A model generated the notes under the pieces. The model was not told the origin of the DNA. It did no database searches and worked only from the letters and a program-made list of their open reading frames with translations. Shown piece by piece: positions 17,188-26,128 of a stretch of DNA of 64,000 nucleotides. Source of the stretch: Myroides phaeus (lineage in GTDB: Bacteria; Bacteroidota; Bacteroidia; Flavobacteriales; Flavobacteriaceae); NCBI RefSeq assembly GCF_009799805.1, contig NZ_CP047050.1, positions 1,936,001 through 2,000,000 of the forward strand. The letters run 5' to 3'. The stretch's first letter is position 1. Each line of letters opens with the position of its first letter. The position numbers and the translations under genes are program-made.

Positions 17188-17389
17188 TTCACATAACGGG
17201 AAACGCATTGGCGAAGTGGCGGATAAATTGAACCGAAAGTTCAATTTAGCAGTGACGTAGCCGATGTGTTTCCACAGAAGCTAAATTATTAAAAAAAAGC
17301 TGAATGTGGGACACATTCGGCGGAATAAAAAGCACAAAAGTTGAATTTTGAACTTAACCCGCCATTTTGCCAATGCGATGTTATGTGTA
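17188..17389 (-). repeat. attC-like site 6 (catB copy 1)
   Basis: Left core TTCACATAAC (17188-17197), which is the reverse complement of site 5's right core. Arm CGCATTGGC / GCCAATGCG, unpaired GGGAAA opposite AT, arm TGGCGG / CCGCCA with GAAG / TTTT bulge, right core GTTATGTGTA (17380-17389). From AACG (17195) onward it is identical to site 12. Confidence 0.9.
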
Positions 17390-17398
17390 GTTTTTTAG

Positions 17399-17406
17399 TA
17401 TCTTTG
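17399..17406 (+). promoter_or_regulatory. catB: catB promoter element TATCTTTG
   Basis: A TAnnTTTG-type -7 element 10 bp after the attC right core, in the orientation of catB. The ~116-nt leader to the catB ATG contains CAACGTATAGGAAGA (17444-17458), a 15-mer also found at the ISCR2 end (25892-25906). Confidence 0.6.
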
Positions 17407-17522
17407 TCAGATGAAATTATCAGATTAGCAAATTTACTTTACGCAACGTATAGGAAGAGAATAGTTTAGTATTATTCTTCGTTTCCTTATTGTCTCTTAT
17501 TGTAAATTAAATATGTTAAATA

Positions 17523-18152
17523 ATGAAAAATTACTTCGAAAGTCCTTTTAAAGGAAAAATAATCAAAGACCACATAACTAATCCCAATATAATTTCGGGT
17601 AAATATTCTTATTATTCTGGTTATTATCACGGTCATTCATTTGACGATTGTGCTCGTTATCTGTTTCCGGACAGGAATGATGTCGATAAACTAATTATCG
17701 GTTCTTATTGTTCAATAGGGAGCGGTGCAAGTTTCATAATGGCAGGTAATCAAGGTCATAAATATGATTGGATTTCCAGTTTTCCATTTTTTTATATGTC
17801 TGAATTTGATGTTTTCAGTAAAAGCCAAGATGGATTTCAAAAAGCAGGAGATACAGTTGTTGGGAATGATGTTTGGATTGGTAGTGAAGCTATGATAATG
17901 CCAGGAGTTCAGATAGGAGATGGAGCTGTTATTGGCAGTCGTGCTTTGGTTACAAAAGATGTTGAACCTTATTCAATTGTAGGGGGAAATCCAGCCAAAT
18001 TGATAAAAAAGAGATTTAGTGATGATGACATCCAAAAATTGCAGGAAATGAAATGGTGGGAATGGGATGAAGAAACCCTTTTTGAAGCAATGCCAATTCT
18101 TTGTTCAAATAAAATCGATTTGTTGTACAAGTTTTTTAGAAAAATGAAATGA
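17523..18152 (+). CDS. catB: Chloramphenicol acetyltransferase CatB-type (copy 1)
   Basis: A 209-residue xenobiotic acetyltransferase of the left-handed beta-helix type. Hexapeptide repeats ([42 protein letters not shown]) run from about 58 to 150, the catalytic-His segment [10 protein letters not shown] follows the first coils, and [18 protein letters not shown] closes the helix. It acetylates the 3-hydroxyl of chloramphenicol using acetyl-CoA. It is inverted relative to canonical cassette orientation, with its own promoter and terminator. It is identical to the copy at 23180. Confidence 0.9.
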   Translation: MKNYFESPFKGKIIKDHITNPNIISGKYSYYSGYYHGHSFDDCARYLFPDRNDVDKLIIGSYCSIGSGASFIMAGNQGHKYDWISSFPFFYMSEFDVFSKSQDGFQKAGDTVVGNDVWIGSEAMIMPGVQIGDGAVIGSRALVTKDVEPYSIVGGNPAKLIKKRFSDDDIQKLQEMKWWEWDEETLFEAMPILCSNKIDLLYKFFRKMK

Positions 18153-18159
18153 TAAAAAG

Positions 18160-18186
18160 AAGGTTCCGAAATTCGGAGCCTTTTTG
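18160..18186 (+). terminator. catB terminator (copy 1)
   Basis: AAGGTTCCGAA / TTCGGAGCCTT stem (one G-T pair) with a short loop and T-run, 8 bp after the catB stop. It is repeated at 23817-23843. Confidence 0.85.
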
Positions 18187-18211
18187 TTTTAACTGCGTTT
18201 GCGGCTAAAAT

Positions 18212-18351
18212 TACACATAACGTTTCTCAGCTATACGCAGGCAGGGATTTTAACCACTGAACTTCCTACGAAGAACTGAACTTCAAATTTACCACTTTCC
18301 TGTCTTACGAAGCACGAACCCCCTGCTTGCGTATAGGTGATGTTATGCGGT
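18212..18351 (-). repeat. attC-like site 7 (erm(F) cassette)
   Basis: Left core TACACATAAC (18212-18221), arm CTATACGC / GCGTATAG, bulge AGG / CTT, arm CAGGG / CCCTG, right core GTTATGCGGT (18342-18351). The right core pairs with site 8's left core CCGCATAAC. The inner arm here lacks TTGGC, which shows that arm sequence varies while architecture is kept. Confidence 0.85.
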
Positions 18352-18434
18352 CGGCTTTCATTTTCTCTTCTTTCTCGTTAATTTGTCAAGCAAAGTTACT
18401 AAATTTGCAGTCAAGCAATTTCAATTTTTGAATT

Positions 18435-18467
18435 ATGTATTTCAGCAGACCTTGGACTTCTATCTAA
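18435..18467 (+). CDS. Leader mini-ORF MYFSRPWTSI upstream of erm(F)
   Basis: A ten-codon ORF, 182 nt upstream of erm(F). It begins MYFSRPW, matching the ere(D) leader MYFSKPW. The intervening region has several possible hairpins. Known erm genes are induced by ribosome stalling on such leaders. The specific peptide is not one I can match to a described leader. Confidence 0.65.
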   Translation: MYFSRPWTSI

Positions 18468-18648
18468 GTGATAGGCAGTCCTGAATAAATTCCAATCAAT
18501 CTTTTAGGGCAAGACAATCAGTCTATGCTTTGTGTGTGCTGTCATTTTTTTTGATGGCATTGCTTTGTCGTAGTTGCTCTGTCGGGTAATACTGTCTATT
18601 CACTTCTCTGTGATTTGAATTCAAGTATTCACCTGTAAGAAGTTACTA

Positions 18649-19449
18649 ATGACAAAAAAGAAATTGCCCGTTCGTTTTACGGGTCAGCACTTTACTATTG
18701 ATAAAGTGCTAATAAAAGATGCAATAAGACAAGCAAATATAAGTAATCAGGATACGGTTTTAGATATTGGGGCAGGCAAGGGGTTTCTTACTGTTCATTT
18801 ACTAAAAATCGCCAACAATGTTGTTGCTATTGAAAACGACACAGCTTTGGTTGAACATTTACGAAAATTATTTTCTGATGCCCGAAATGTTCAAGTTGTC
18901 GGTTGTGATTTTAGGAATTTTGCAGTTCCGAAATTTCCTTTCAAAGTGGTGTCAAATATTCCTTATGGCATTACTTCCGATATTTTCAAAATCCTGATGT
19001 TTGAGAGTCTTGGAAATTTTCTGGGAGGTTCCATTGTCCTTCAGTTAGAACCTACACAAAAGTTATTTTCGAGGAAGCTTTACAATCCATATACCGTTTT
19101 CTATCATACTTTTTTTGATTTGAAACTTGTCTATGAGGTAGGTCCTGAAAGTTTCTTGCCACCGCCAACTGTCAAATCAGCCCTGTTAAACATTAAAAGA
19201 AAACACTTATTTTTTGATTTTAAGTTTAAAGCCAAATACTTAGCATTTATTTCCTGTCTGTTAGAGAAACCTGATTTATCTGTAAAAACAGCTTTAAAGT
19301 CGATTTTCAGGAAAAGTCAGGTCAGGTCAATTTCGGAAAAATTCGGTTTAAACCTTAATGCTCAAATTGTTTGTTTGTCTCCAAGTCAATGGGTAAACTG
19401 TTTTTTGGAAATGCTGGAAGTTGTCCCTGAAAAATTTCATCCTTCGTAG
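18649..19449 (+). CDS. erm(F): 23S rRNA adenine-N6-methyltransferase Erm(F)
   Basis: A 266-residue protein that I recognise as Erm(F). The SAM-binding site is LDIGAGKGFL (about 38-47) and the catalytic motif IV is NIPY (103-106). It dimethylates A2058 of 23S rRNA and gives resistance to macrolides, lincosamides and streptogramin B. It is an inverted cassette with a ~295-nt leader carrying a mini-ORF. Here the gene sits between attC-like sites and not next to IS4351, the usual partner in Bacteroides transposons. Confidence 0.95.
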   Translation: MTKKKLPVRFTGQHFTIDKVLIKDAIRQANISNQDTVLDIGAGKGFLTVHLLKIANNVVAIENDTALVEHLRKLFSDARNVQVVGCDFRNFAVPKFPFKVVSNIPYGITSDIFKILMFESLGNFLGGSIVLQLEPTQKLFSRKLYNPYTVFYHTFFDLKLVYEVGPESFLPPPTVKSALLNIKRKHLFFDFKFKAKYLAFISCLLEKPDLSVKTALKSIFRKSQVRSISEKFGLNLNAQIVCLSPSQWVNCFLEMLEVVPEKFHPS

Positions 19450-19506
19450 TTCAAAGTCGGGTGGTTGTCAAGATGATTTTTTTGGTTTGGTGTCGTCTTT
19501 TAAGCT

Positions 19507-19647
19507 GCCGCATAACGAAAAATGGTAGCCGTAGTTGCCGGATTTACAGCACTTTCGTATCAATTTAGCACTTCGGTTCGTTAAAAGCACCAAAGTATCA
19601 AGTTGGCACGAAAGCCGGCAATTATCGGCTACCATATGTTAGTGGCA
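19507..19647 (-). repeat. attC-like site 8 (OXA cassette)
   Basis: Left core GCCGCATAAC (19507-19516), arm GGTAGCCG / CGGCTACC, bulge TAG / TTAT, arm TTGCCGG / CCGGCAA, right core GTTAGTGGCA (19638-19647). The right core is the exact reverse complement of site 9's left core TGCCACTAAC. Confidence 0.9.
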
Positions 19648-19651
19648 TTTA

Positions 19652-20476
19652 TCATTTCATTATATTCATTTGCTTTAACGCATTTTTTGTTACATTAATT
19701 CTCGATGAAATAAAATCATCAACATTCAATCCGTCTGTCGGAATTACATTTGTTGCAAAAAAATAAACATTAGATTTTGTTTCAACATAACCAACAAACC
19801 AACCATTATATTTTTCTTCTATCGAACTTAATCCAGTCTTACCGCTTAAAATGTAATTTTCAGTTCGCTCAATTTCCATAATATTTTTGACAATCTTTAT
19901 TGTCCTATCAGAAATTGGAAATTTTGAAAAATAGAATTTCCTTAAAAAGTCGATTTGTTGTTTTTGAGATATTTTTGAATTTCCTTCAAGCCAAAAATTG
20001 TCAATCGTTAAACTGTCAAAAATCATATTTTTATACTCAAATTTTTCTAAATATTCTTTCATTTTAATTGTTCCGATTTTCCTTGCAATTTCCTGATAGC
20101 AAGGAACACAGGAAATTCTAAAAGCATCTTTAAATGATAAATCTTTTTCCCAAATATCCATTTTTCTCTGCTCGCCATTCCATTTTAAAATAGTTGTATC
20201 ATTTTCAATAATGCCTAATTCAACAGCAATTATAGAATTTGGAATTTTGAATGTTGATGCAGGTAATTTTCCGTTTTTAGCCCAATCAAAGTCATTTGAG
20301 TAAAAAGTATTCTTGTCGTTATCATAAATTAGAATTGAACCATTTACTTGAAAACTATCTAAAATTTTGTCAAAATCAGAAATTTCTGTTTCAATTATGT
20401 TTTTATTCGTTGTTGTGTTACAGCAAACAAATAAAAATATCATTGAAATAAAAACTACAAATAAAATATTTTTCAT
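19652..20476 (-). CDS. blaOXA-347-like: Class D beta-lactamase, OXA-347-like
   Basis: A 274-residue lipoprotein-like class D enzyme. The N-terminal signal ends at Cys18/19 (IFLFVCC). Active-site motifs are S74-T-F-K77, S122-C-V124 and K213-T-G215; the Trp segment FWLEG is also present. The family hydrolyses penicillins through a carboxylated lysine in the periplasm. Length and sequence agree with OXA-347 from Bacteroidota as I remember it; exact allele not verifiable here. It is in canonical cassette orientation, with the stop 5 bp from the attC core. Confidence 0.9.
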   Translation of the reverse strand: MKNILFVVFISMIFLFVCCNTTTNKNIIETEISDFDKILDSFQVNGSILIYDNDKNTFYSNDFDWAKNGKLPASTFKIPNSIIAVELGIIENDTTILKWNGEQRKMDIWEKDLSFKDAFRISCVPCYQEIARKIGTIKMKEYLEKFEYKNMIFDSLTIDNFWLEGNSKISQKQQIDFLRKFYFSKFPISDRTIKIVKNIMEIERTENYILSGKTGLSSIEEKYNGWFVGYVETKSNVYFFATNVIPTDGLNVDDFISSRINVTKNALKQMNIMK

Positions 20477-20504
20477 TTATTGTCTAATTATCGTTTGTTT
20501 TTGT

Positions 20505-20643
20505 TGCCACTAACGGTTACGTATTGGCGATGGTGGGGCATTTGAAAAACGTCAGCCCAACATTTGCACTAATGCCCGATAGAAGCACAAATGTTGAATT
20601 TATAACTATCAGCCCCACTATTGCCAATACGATGTTGGTGGCT
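20505..20643 (-). repeat. attC-like site 9 (aph cassette)
   Basis: Left core TGCCACTAAC (20505-20514), arm CGTATTGGC / GCCAATACG, bulge GATG / TATT, arm TGGGGC opposite GCCCCA, right core GTTGGTGGC (20634-20642), complementary to site 10's left core GCCACCAAC. Confidence 0.9.
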
Positions 20644-20652
20644 GGGCTTCTT

Positions 20653-21441
20653 TCAAAAGAACTCGTCTAATAATATATAAAACTCTATTTTATTTTTGTT
20701 TGGCTTATCAAGTCCATATACCTTGTAAAATATGTCAACCATTTCTGGTCTAAAATTATCTCGTATGTTTCTAACAGCAAGTGCAATATCTTGATATTTA
20801 TCTGTTATACCTCCATTGCCAATGTCTATAAAACCACTTAAGTTATGATTGTCAAAAATTAAGTTGTCAAAACAGTAATCTCCGTGTGTAAACACTAATT
20901 CATAGTCTGATGGCTTTATGCTTAATAATTTCACAAATAGTTCTTCGGGGCTGTAAGTTTGATTTTCGGGTTGTAAGTCTGTAAGATCAATTAACCCACT
21001 ATCTAAATTAAATCTTGCTTTTGAAATTTTCAAGTCAAGGTGTTGAACCAACGCAGTATTGTCAATTTTCAAAGAATGAAGTTTTTTCAATGATATTGCA
21101 TATTGCTTAATAATTTCTTCAGTTTCTATTTTATCAAAATAATATTCAAGAGTTTTTCCTTGCAGTTCCGTCATACATAACAATTCAAAGTCGCTTAATT
21201 GTTCATAAAAAATAATCTTAGGAACTGGAATTTTTCCGTCAAGCCATAAATAATTTTGATAATCGTATTTGAGGTTTACATTATGGTTACTATAAATTTG
21301 TTTTTTGAGAATAAAACTCTTTGATTCATCTGTCGTAACCCTGAACAATTCAGCATTTGTTGAACCACCTGAAATTTGTGTGGTAGTATAATTTCCAAAA
21401 TATTTGTCAAGTTGATTTTTTACGTCTTTACTGATGTCCAT
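20653..21441 (-). CDS. APH(3')-like aminoglycoside phosphotransferase
   Basis: A 262-residue kinase of the APH fold. The catalytic loop is HGDYCFDN (His186, Asp188, Asn193), the metal site is [19 protein letters not shown] (Asp206), and the C-terminus ...YILLDEFF matches the APH(3') acidic tail that contacts substrate. It phosphorylates the 3'-hydroxyl of kanamycin or neomycin with ATP. The overall sequence looks diverged from aph(3')-Ia, -IIa and -IIIa as I remember them, so I give no allele. Canonical orientation; single-gene cassette. Confidence 0.85.
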   Translation of the reverse strand: MDISKDVKNQLDKYFGNYTTTQISGGSTNAELFRVTTDESKSFILKKQIYSNHNVNLKYDYQNYLWLDGKIPVPKIIFYEQLSDFELLCMTELQGKTLEYYFDKIETEEIIKQYAISLKKLHSLKIDNTALVQHLDLKISKARFNLDSGLIDLTDLQPENQTYSPEELFVKLLSIKPSDYELVFTHGDYCFDNLIFDNHNLSGFIDIGNGGITDKYQDIALAVRNIRDNFRPEMVDIFYKVYGLDKPNKNKIEFYILLDEFF

Positions 21442-21460
21442 TTGCTGTGTCTTTTAGCCT

Positions 21461-21598
21461 TGCCACCAACGGTTTGGGTATTTGCGATGGCACGGCATTT
21501 GAAAACCGTCAGCCGAAAATATGCACAAAAGTTGATAGTAGTACAAATGTTCAATTACTTCCGTCAGTCGTGCTATTGCAAATACCATGTTAGCGGGT
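21461..21598 (-). repeat. attC-like site 10 (arr-marR cassette)
   Basis: Left core TGCCACCAAC (21461-21470), arm GGTATTTGC / GCAAATACC, bulge GAT / TATT, arm GGCACG opposite CGTGC, right core GTTAGCGGG (21589-21597). Its partner at site 11 reads CCCGCTAAT, with one change from the expected AAC. Confidence 0.9.
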
Positions 21599-21632
21599 CG
21601 TTGTTCTATGTCAAATAATAATTGTTTATTCA

Positions 21633-22079
21633 TTAGTCTATAATAACATTCTTCCCTTGTTCTCTAAGTTTTTCCAGTCCATCTTTCATAGCTTTAATCT
21701 CTTCAAGGGTATGTCCGTGCCAACCGGTTACTTCTCCAACAACTTTAAAAGGATGTTTCGAACGATAGGATTTTGTGGGATTACCAGGAAATTTTTTGTC
21801 CGTTACGTTGGGGTCATCTTCTATGTCGCCTGTTGCTTCTACTAAATAAATCCTTTCACGTCCGTTGCCCAAAGCAAGTTCTGCTCCTAATATTGCAGTA
21901 TTCAGTGTAGCCGAAACATAAATATGCTTTAATATTCTGTTTTCTTCATAATTACTGTTGAAACCTACTTGAATGAAATCGCCAATTTTCAAGTCAGCCT
22001 TTGTTCCGTGAAAATAGGTTTGAGCAAACGGTGTAGGAATATGAAGTACGGCTTTATCTTCTATTTTGGTTGTGTTCAT
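21633..22079 (-). CDS. arr: Rifampin ADP-ribosyltransferase Arr
   Basis: A 148-residue protein with the Arr pattern: QTYFHGTKADL (NAD-binding His-Gly), HIYVSATLNTAILGAELA, GRERIYLVEATGDIEDDPNVTDKKFPGNPTKSYRS in pieces along residues 73-112. It transfers ADP-ribose from NAD to the C23 hydroxyl of rifamycins. It lies 9 bp after a MarR-family gene in the same cassette. Length is normal for the family (~140). Confidence 0.9.
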   Translation of the reverse strand: MNTTKIEDKAVLHIPTPFAQTYFHGTKADLKIGDFIQVGFNSNYEENRILKHIYVSATLNTAILGAELALGNGRERIYLVEATGDIEDDPNVTDKKFPGNPTKSYRSKHPFKVVGEVTGWHGHTLEEIKAMKDGLEKLREQGKNVIID

Positions 22080-22088
22080 AGTTATTTC

Positions 22089-22550
22089 TTATTGTTTCTC
22101 GTTTACTTTTTCAATTTCTTTATTCATCAACTCCAATGCTTTGTGGAAGTATTTTTCTAAAATGTTTAATTCATCACTATTGAATGACACAAAAAGGTCG
22201 TGTGTTTTGTTTTGGTAGTTACTATAAAATGGTGTAACCAACTTTGTTATTCTATCAATATTGGGAACTATGATTATTTTCCGCCTGTCAGTTTTGTCGG
22301 GCTGTCTTTTTACGAGTTTTTTGTTTTCAAACCGGTCTATTAGCCCTGTAACCGAACCTGTTGTTAACCCTGTAAGTAGGGCAAGTTCACCTGCTGTCAT
22401 TTGACCTTTTTGAATTAAGAAACCTAAATATTTATGGTCAGTGCCAGTCAGTCCAATTTTTCTACCAATGCTTTCGTGCATTTGAATAGATGTGTAGGCA
22501 TAAAGTTGGCTCAATTTCCTTAAGTTGATGATTTTTTCTTTGACAGGCAT
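22089..22550 (-). CDS. MarR-family transcriptional regulator
   Basis: A 153-residue winged-helix protein: GELALLTGLTTGSVTGLIDRFENKKLVKRQPDKTDRR contains the recognition helix and the beta-wing DR/RR motif. MarR proteins usually repress the gene beside them and release on ligand. It is transcribed ahead of arr with a 9-bp gap, so it may control arr, possibly in response to a rifamycin or other aromatic compound. The ligand is unknown. Confidence 0.9.
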   Translation of the reverse strand: MPVKEKIINLRKLSQLYAYTSIQMHESIGRKIGLTGTDHKYLGFLIQKGQMTAGELALLTGLTTGSVTGLIDRFENKKLVKRQPDKTDRRKIIIVPNIDRITKLVTPFYSNYQNKTHDLFVSFNSDELNILEKYFHKALELMNKEIEKVNEKQ

Positions 22551-22680
22551 AAATCTTGTTAACCATTTATCTTGACAACAAAGATAATATATTTTTTTGG
22601 TAGTTACCTAAAATGTTTGATTCAAAATTTAAGGATAGTTGATTTTGGTTTGTCTGTCAGGGATGGGTGTCGCTCTACAA
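22551..22680. other. Promoter region of marR-arr
   Basis: A 130-bp gap upstream of the MarR gene, before attC site 11. It should hold the marR-arr promoter and an operator. I see no clear palindromic operator by eye. Confidence 0.4.
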
Positions 22681-22774
22681 TGCCCGCTAATGGCTCGGCG
22701 AATTGGCGAAGTAGCGAAGCTGTATCGAAGATACAAAAGCGGAGCTATTTAGCCAAGTCGCTTGTTGTAAGCAG
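22681..22774 (-). repeat. attC-like site 11 (empty 163-bp cassette)
   Basis: Left core CCCGCTAAT (22683-22691), arm GGCGAATTGGC / GCCAAGTCGCT, bulge GAAG / TTTA, arm TAGC / GCTA, right core GTTGTAAGCA (22764-22773). The right core pairs with site 12's left core (TGCTTACAAC expected, TGCTAACAAC seen). The unit 22691-22853 contains no ORF; the rest is two nested palindromes (TCGCCGAGCC paired with GGCTCGGCGA at 22692-22701). It is a cassette made almost only of attC. Confidence 0.75.
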
Positions 22775-22844
22775 TCCGCGAAGCGGCGGCTTACGGCAAG
22801 CGACGTAAGTCGCCGAGCCATTGTTAGCAAGGAGCGCAGCGGAT

Positions 22845-23046
22845 TGCTAACAACGGGAAACGCATTGGCGAAGTGGCGGATAAATTGAACCGAAAGTTCA
22901 ATTTAGCAGTGACGTAGCCGATGTGTTTCCACAGAAGCTAAATTATTAAAAAAAAGCTGAATGTGGGACACATTCGGCGGAATAAAAAGCACAAAAGTTG
23001 AATTTTGAACTTAACCCGCCATTTTGCCAATGCGATGTTATGTGTA
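22845..23046 (-). repeat. attC-like site 12 (catB copy 2)
   Basis: Left core TGCTAACAAC (22845-22854); the rest is identical to site 6. Right core GTTATGTGTA (23037-23046), complementary to site 13's left core. Confidence 0.9.
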
Positions 23047-23877
23047 GTTTTTTAGTATCTTTGTCAGATGAAATTATCAGATTAGCAAATTTACTTTACG
23101 CAACGTATAGGAAGAGAATAGTTTAGTATTATTCTTCGTTTCCTTATTGTCTCTTATTGTAAATTAAATATGTTAAATAATGAAAAATTACTTCGAAAGT
23201 CCTTTTAAAGGAAAAATAATCAAAGACCACATAACTAATCCCAATATAATTTCGGGTAAATATTCTTATTATTCTGGTTATTATCACGGTCATTCATTTG
23301 ACGATTGTGCTCGTTATCTGTTTCCGGACAGGAATGATGTCGATAAACTAATTATCGGTTCTTATTGTTCAATAGGGAGCGGTGCAAGTTTCATAATGGC
23401 AGGTAATCAAGGTCATAAATATGATTGGATTTCCAGTTTTCCATTTTTTTATATGTCTGAATTTGATGTTTTCAGTAAAAGCCAAGATGGATTTCAAAAA
23501 GCAGGAGATACAGTTGTTGGGAATGATGTTTGGATTGGTAGTGAAGCTATGATAATGCCAGGAGTTCAGATAGGAGATGGAGCTGTTATTGGCAGTCGTG
23601 CTTTGGTTACAAAAGATGTTGAACCTTATTCAATTGTAGGGGGAAATCCAGCCAAATTGATAAAAAAGAGATTTAGTGATGATGACATCCAAAAATTGCA
23701 GGAAATGAAATGGTGGGAATGGGATGAAGAAACCCTTTTTGAAGCAATGCCAATTCTTTGTTCAAATAAAATCGATTTGTTGTACAAGTTTTTTAGAAAA
23801 ATGAAATGATAAAAAGAAGGTTCCGAAATTCGGAGCCTTTTTGTTTTAACTGCGTTTGCGGCTAAAATTACACATAA
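22854..23877. repeat. catB cassette, copy 2 of the 1024-bp duplication
   Basis: An exact copy of 17197-18220, including attC, promoter, gene and terminator. Both ends lie at the AA/C step of a left core. Confidence 0.95.
23180..23809 (+). CDS. catB: Chloramphenicol acetyltransferase CatB-type (copy 2)
   Basis: The 209-residue product is identical to that at 17523-18152: hexapeptide-repeat beta helix, catalytic His in [10 protein letters not shown]. The flanking cassette is also identical, with promoter element at 23056-23063 and terminator at 23817-23843. The identity over 1024 bp means the duplication is recent or maintained by cassette recapture. Confidence 0.9.
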   Translation: MKNYFESPFKGKIIKDHITNPNIISGKYSYYSGYYHGHSFDDCARYLFPDRNDVDKLIIGSYCSIGSGASFIMAGNQGHKYDWISSFPFFYMSEFDVFSKSQDGFQKAGDTVVGNDVWIGSEAMIMPGVQIGDGAVIGSRALVTKDVEPYSIVGGNPAKLIKKRFSDDDIQKLQEMKWWEWDEETLFEAMPILCSNKIDLLYKFFRKMK

Positions 23878-24008
23878 CGTTTGGCAAATTGGCGATGGAG
23901 CCGACTTTTAGCACAAATGTTGAATAGAATTACTAATCTTCAACATTGCACAAAAGTTCAATAGAAGTACTTCACCGGCTCTATTGCCAATTTGTTTGTT
24001 ATGTGCCG
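23869..24008 (-). repeat. attC-like site 13 (first tet(X) cassette)
   Basis: Left core TACACATAAC (23869-23878), arm AAATTGGC / GCCAATTT, bulge GATG / TATT, arm GAGCCG / CGGCTC, right core GTTATGTGCC (23998-24007). No intact partner core follows the NTF2-like gene; the same complementary core (GGCACATAAC) is found beside the second tet(X) at 31493. Confidence 0.9.
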
Positions 24009-24020
24009 TTTTATTCCATT

Positions 24021-25558
<1,538 letters not shown>

Positions 25559-25565
25559 ATTTTGT

Positions 25566-25707
25566 AATTATTTATCGGTTACATATTGGTGTTGTCTGTA
25601 GGTTGTTCTACGATAATTGCCAACTTTTAACTTCTATACGAAGGAACATGTTGGGATACTTGAACTTTCGATTTAGCGCCAACACGAGCAAACCGAAGTT
25701 AGCACCT
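25566..25707 (-). repeat. Degraded attC-like site before fabF fragment
   Basis: CGGTT + GTGTTG on the left pairs with CAACAC + AACCG on the right, followed by GTTAGCACC (25699-25707), which resembles a right core. It lies 5 bp from the stop codon of the fabF-like fragment, the same distance seen at intact cassettes. The left core (ATTATTTATC) has lost AAC. I take this as a decayed attC of a former fabF-like cassette. Confidence 0.45.
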
Positions 25708-25712
25708 ACTCT

Positions 25713-25889
25713 CTATTCAGCATATTTTTTAAAAATACTTGTGGCAATGTGTCCGCCAAAACCAAAAGTATTACTCATTGCGTAATTCACTTGCCGTTGT
25801 TGTGATTGGTGTAACGTCAAGTTAAATATATCCCTATATTCAGGTTCAATATCTACCGAATTGATTGTTGGCGGAACAATGTTATTCTG
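25713..25889 (-). pseudogene. 3' fragment of a beta-ketoacyl-ACP synthase (FabF-like)
   Basis: The minus-strand frame ending at TAG (25713-25715) reads QNNIVPPTINSVDIEPEY..., then NYAMSNTFGFGGHIATSIF, which is the conserved C-terminus of ketosynthase II (catalytic-site GFGGH loop). Only ~58 codons remain; the 5' part is lost where ISCR2-type DNA begins. The fragment has no start and is not functional. Confidence 0.85.
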
Positions 25890-26128
25890 AACAACGTATA
25901 GGAAGAATAAACGCCCTTTTCACCCAAGTCCAACAGCTTTGGACCGCAGTTGACTCTTTCGACACCCCTGCGATGCAACCCAATCCGGCTGACGGGGAGC
26001 CAGCAACGCTGAAAATTTACCCTCCTCTTTCCCACTAGCGGCTCCTTTTCCGACAACCAGCACGGCGGATCCCTGCCGCGGCGCTGTGAACGCAGCATTT
26101 TGATTGGTATCGTTGGCCTTCAGGCTCG

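Larger units (their letters stand above)
17197..18220. repeat. catB cassette, copy 1 of a perfect 1024-bp duplication
   Basis: The unit (attC, promoter, catB, terminator) reappears at 22854-23877, offset by exactly 5657 bp. Identity begins at AACG of the left core and ends in AACG(TTT) of the next site's left core, so the copy is a whole cassette cut at the AA/C step. Confidence 0.95.

Noticed and set aside
18649..19449. Erm(F) as part of a Tn4351-like transposon
   Set aside because: No IS4351 copy flanks the gene; attC-like sites do.
15553..23046. Palindromes as simple Rho-independent terminators
   Set aside because: They are 95-200 bp, lack T-runs, occur irrespective of gene direction, and show core-to-next-core complementarity, which terminators would not.
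25853..26098. 81-aa minus-strand ORF at the ISCR2 end
   Set aside because: It crosses the fabF/ISCR2 junction in a frame different from the ketosynthase fragment and resembles ISCR2 non-coding end sequence.
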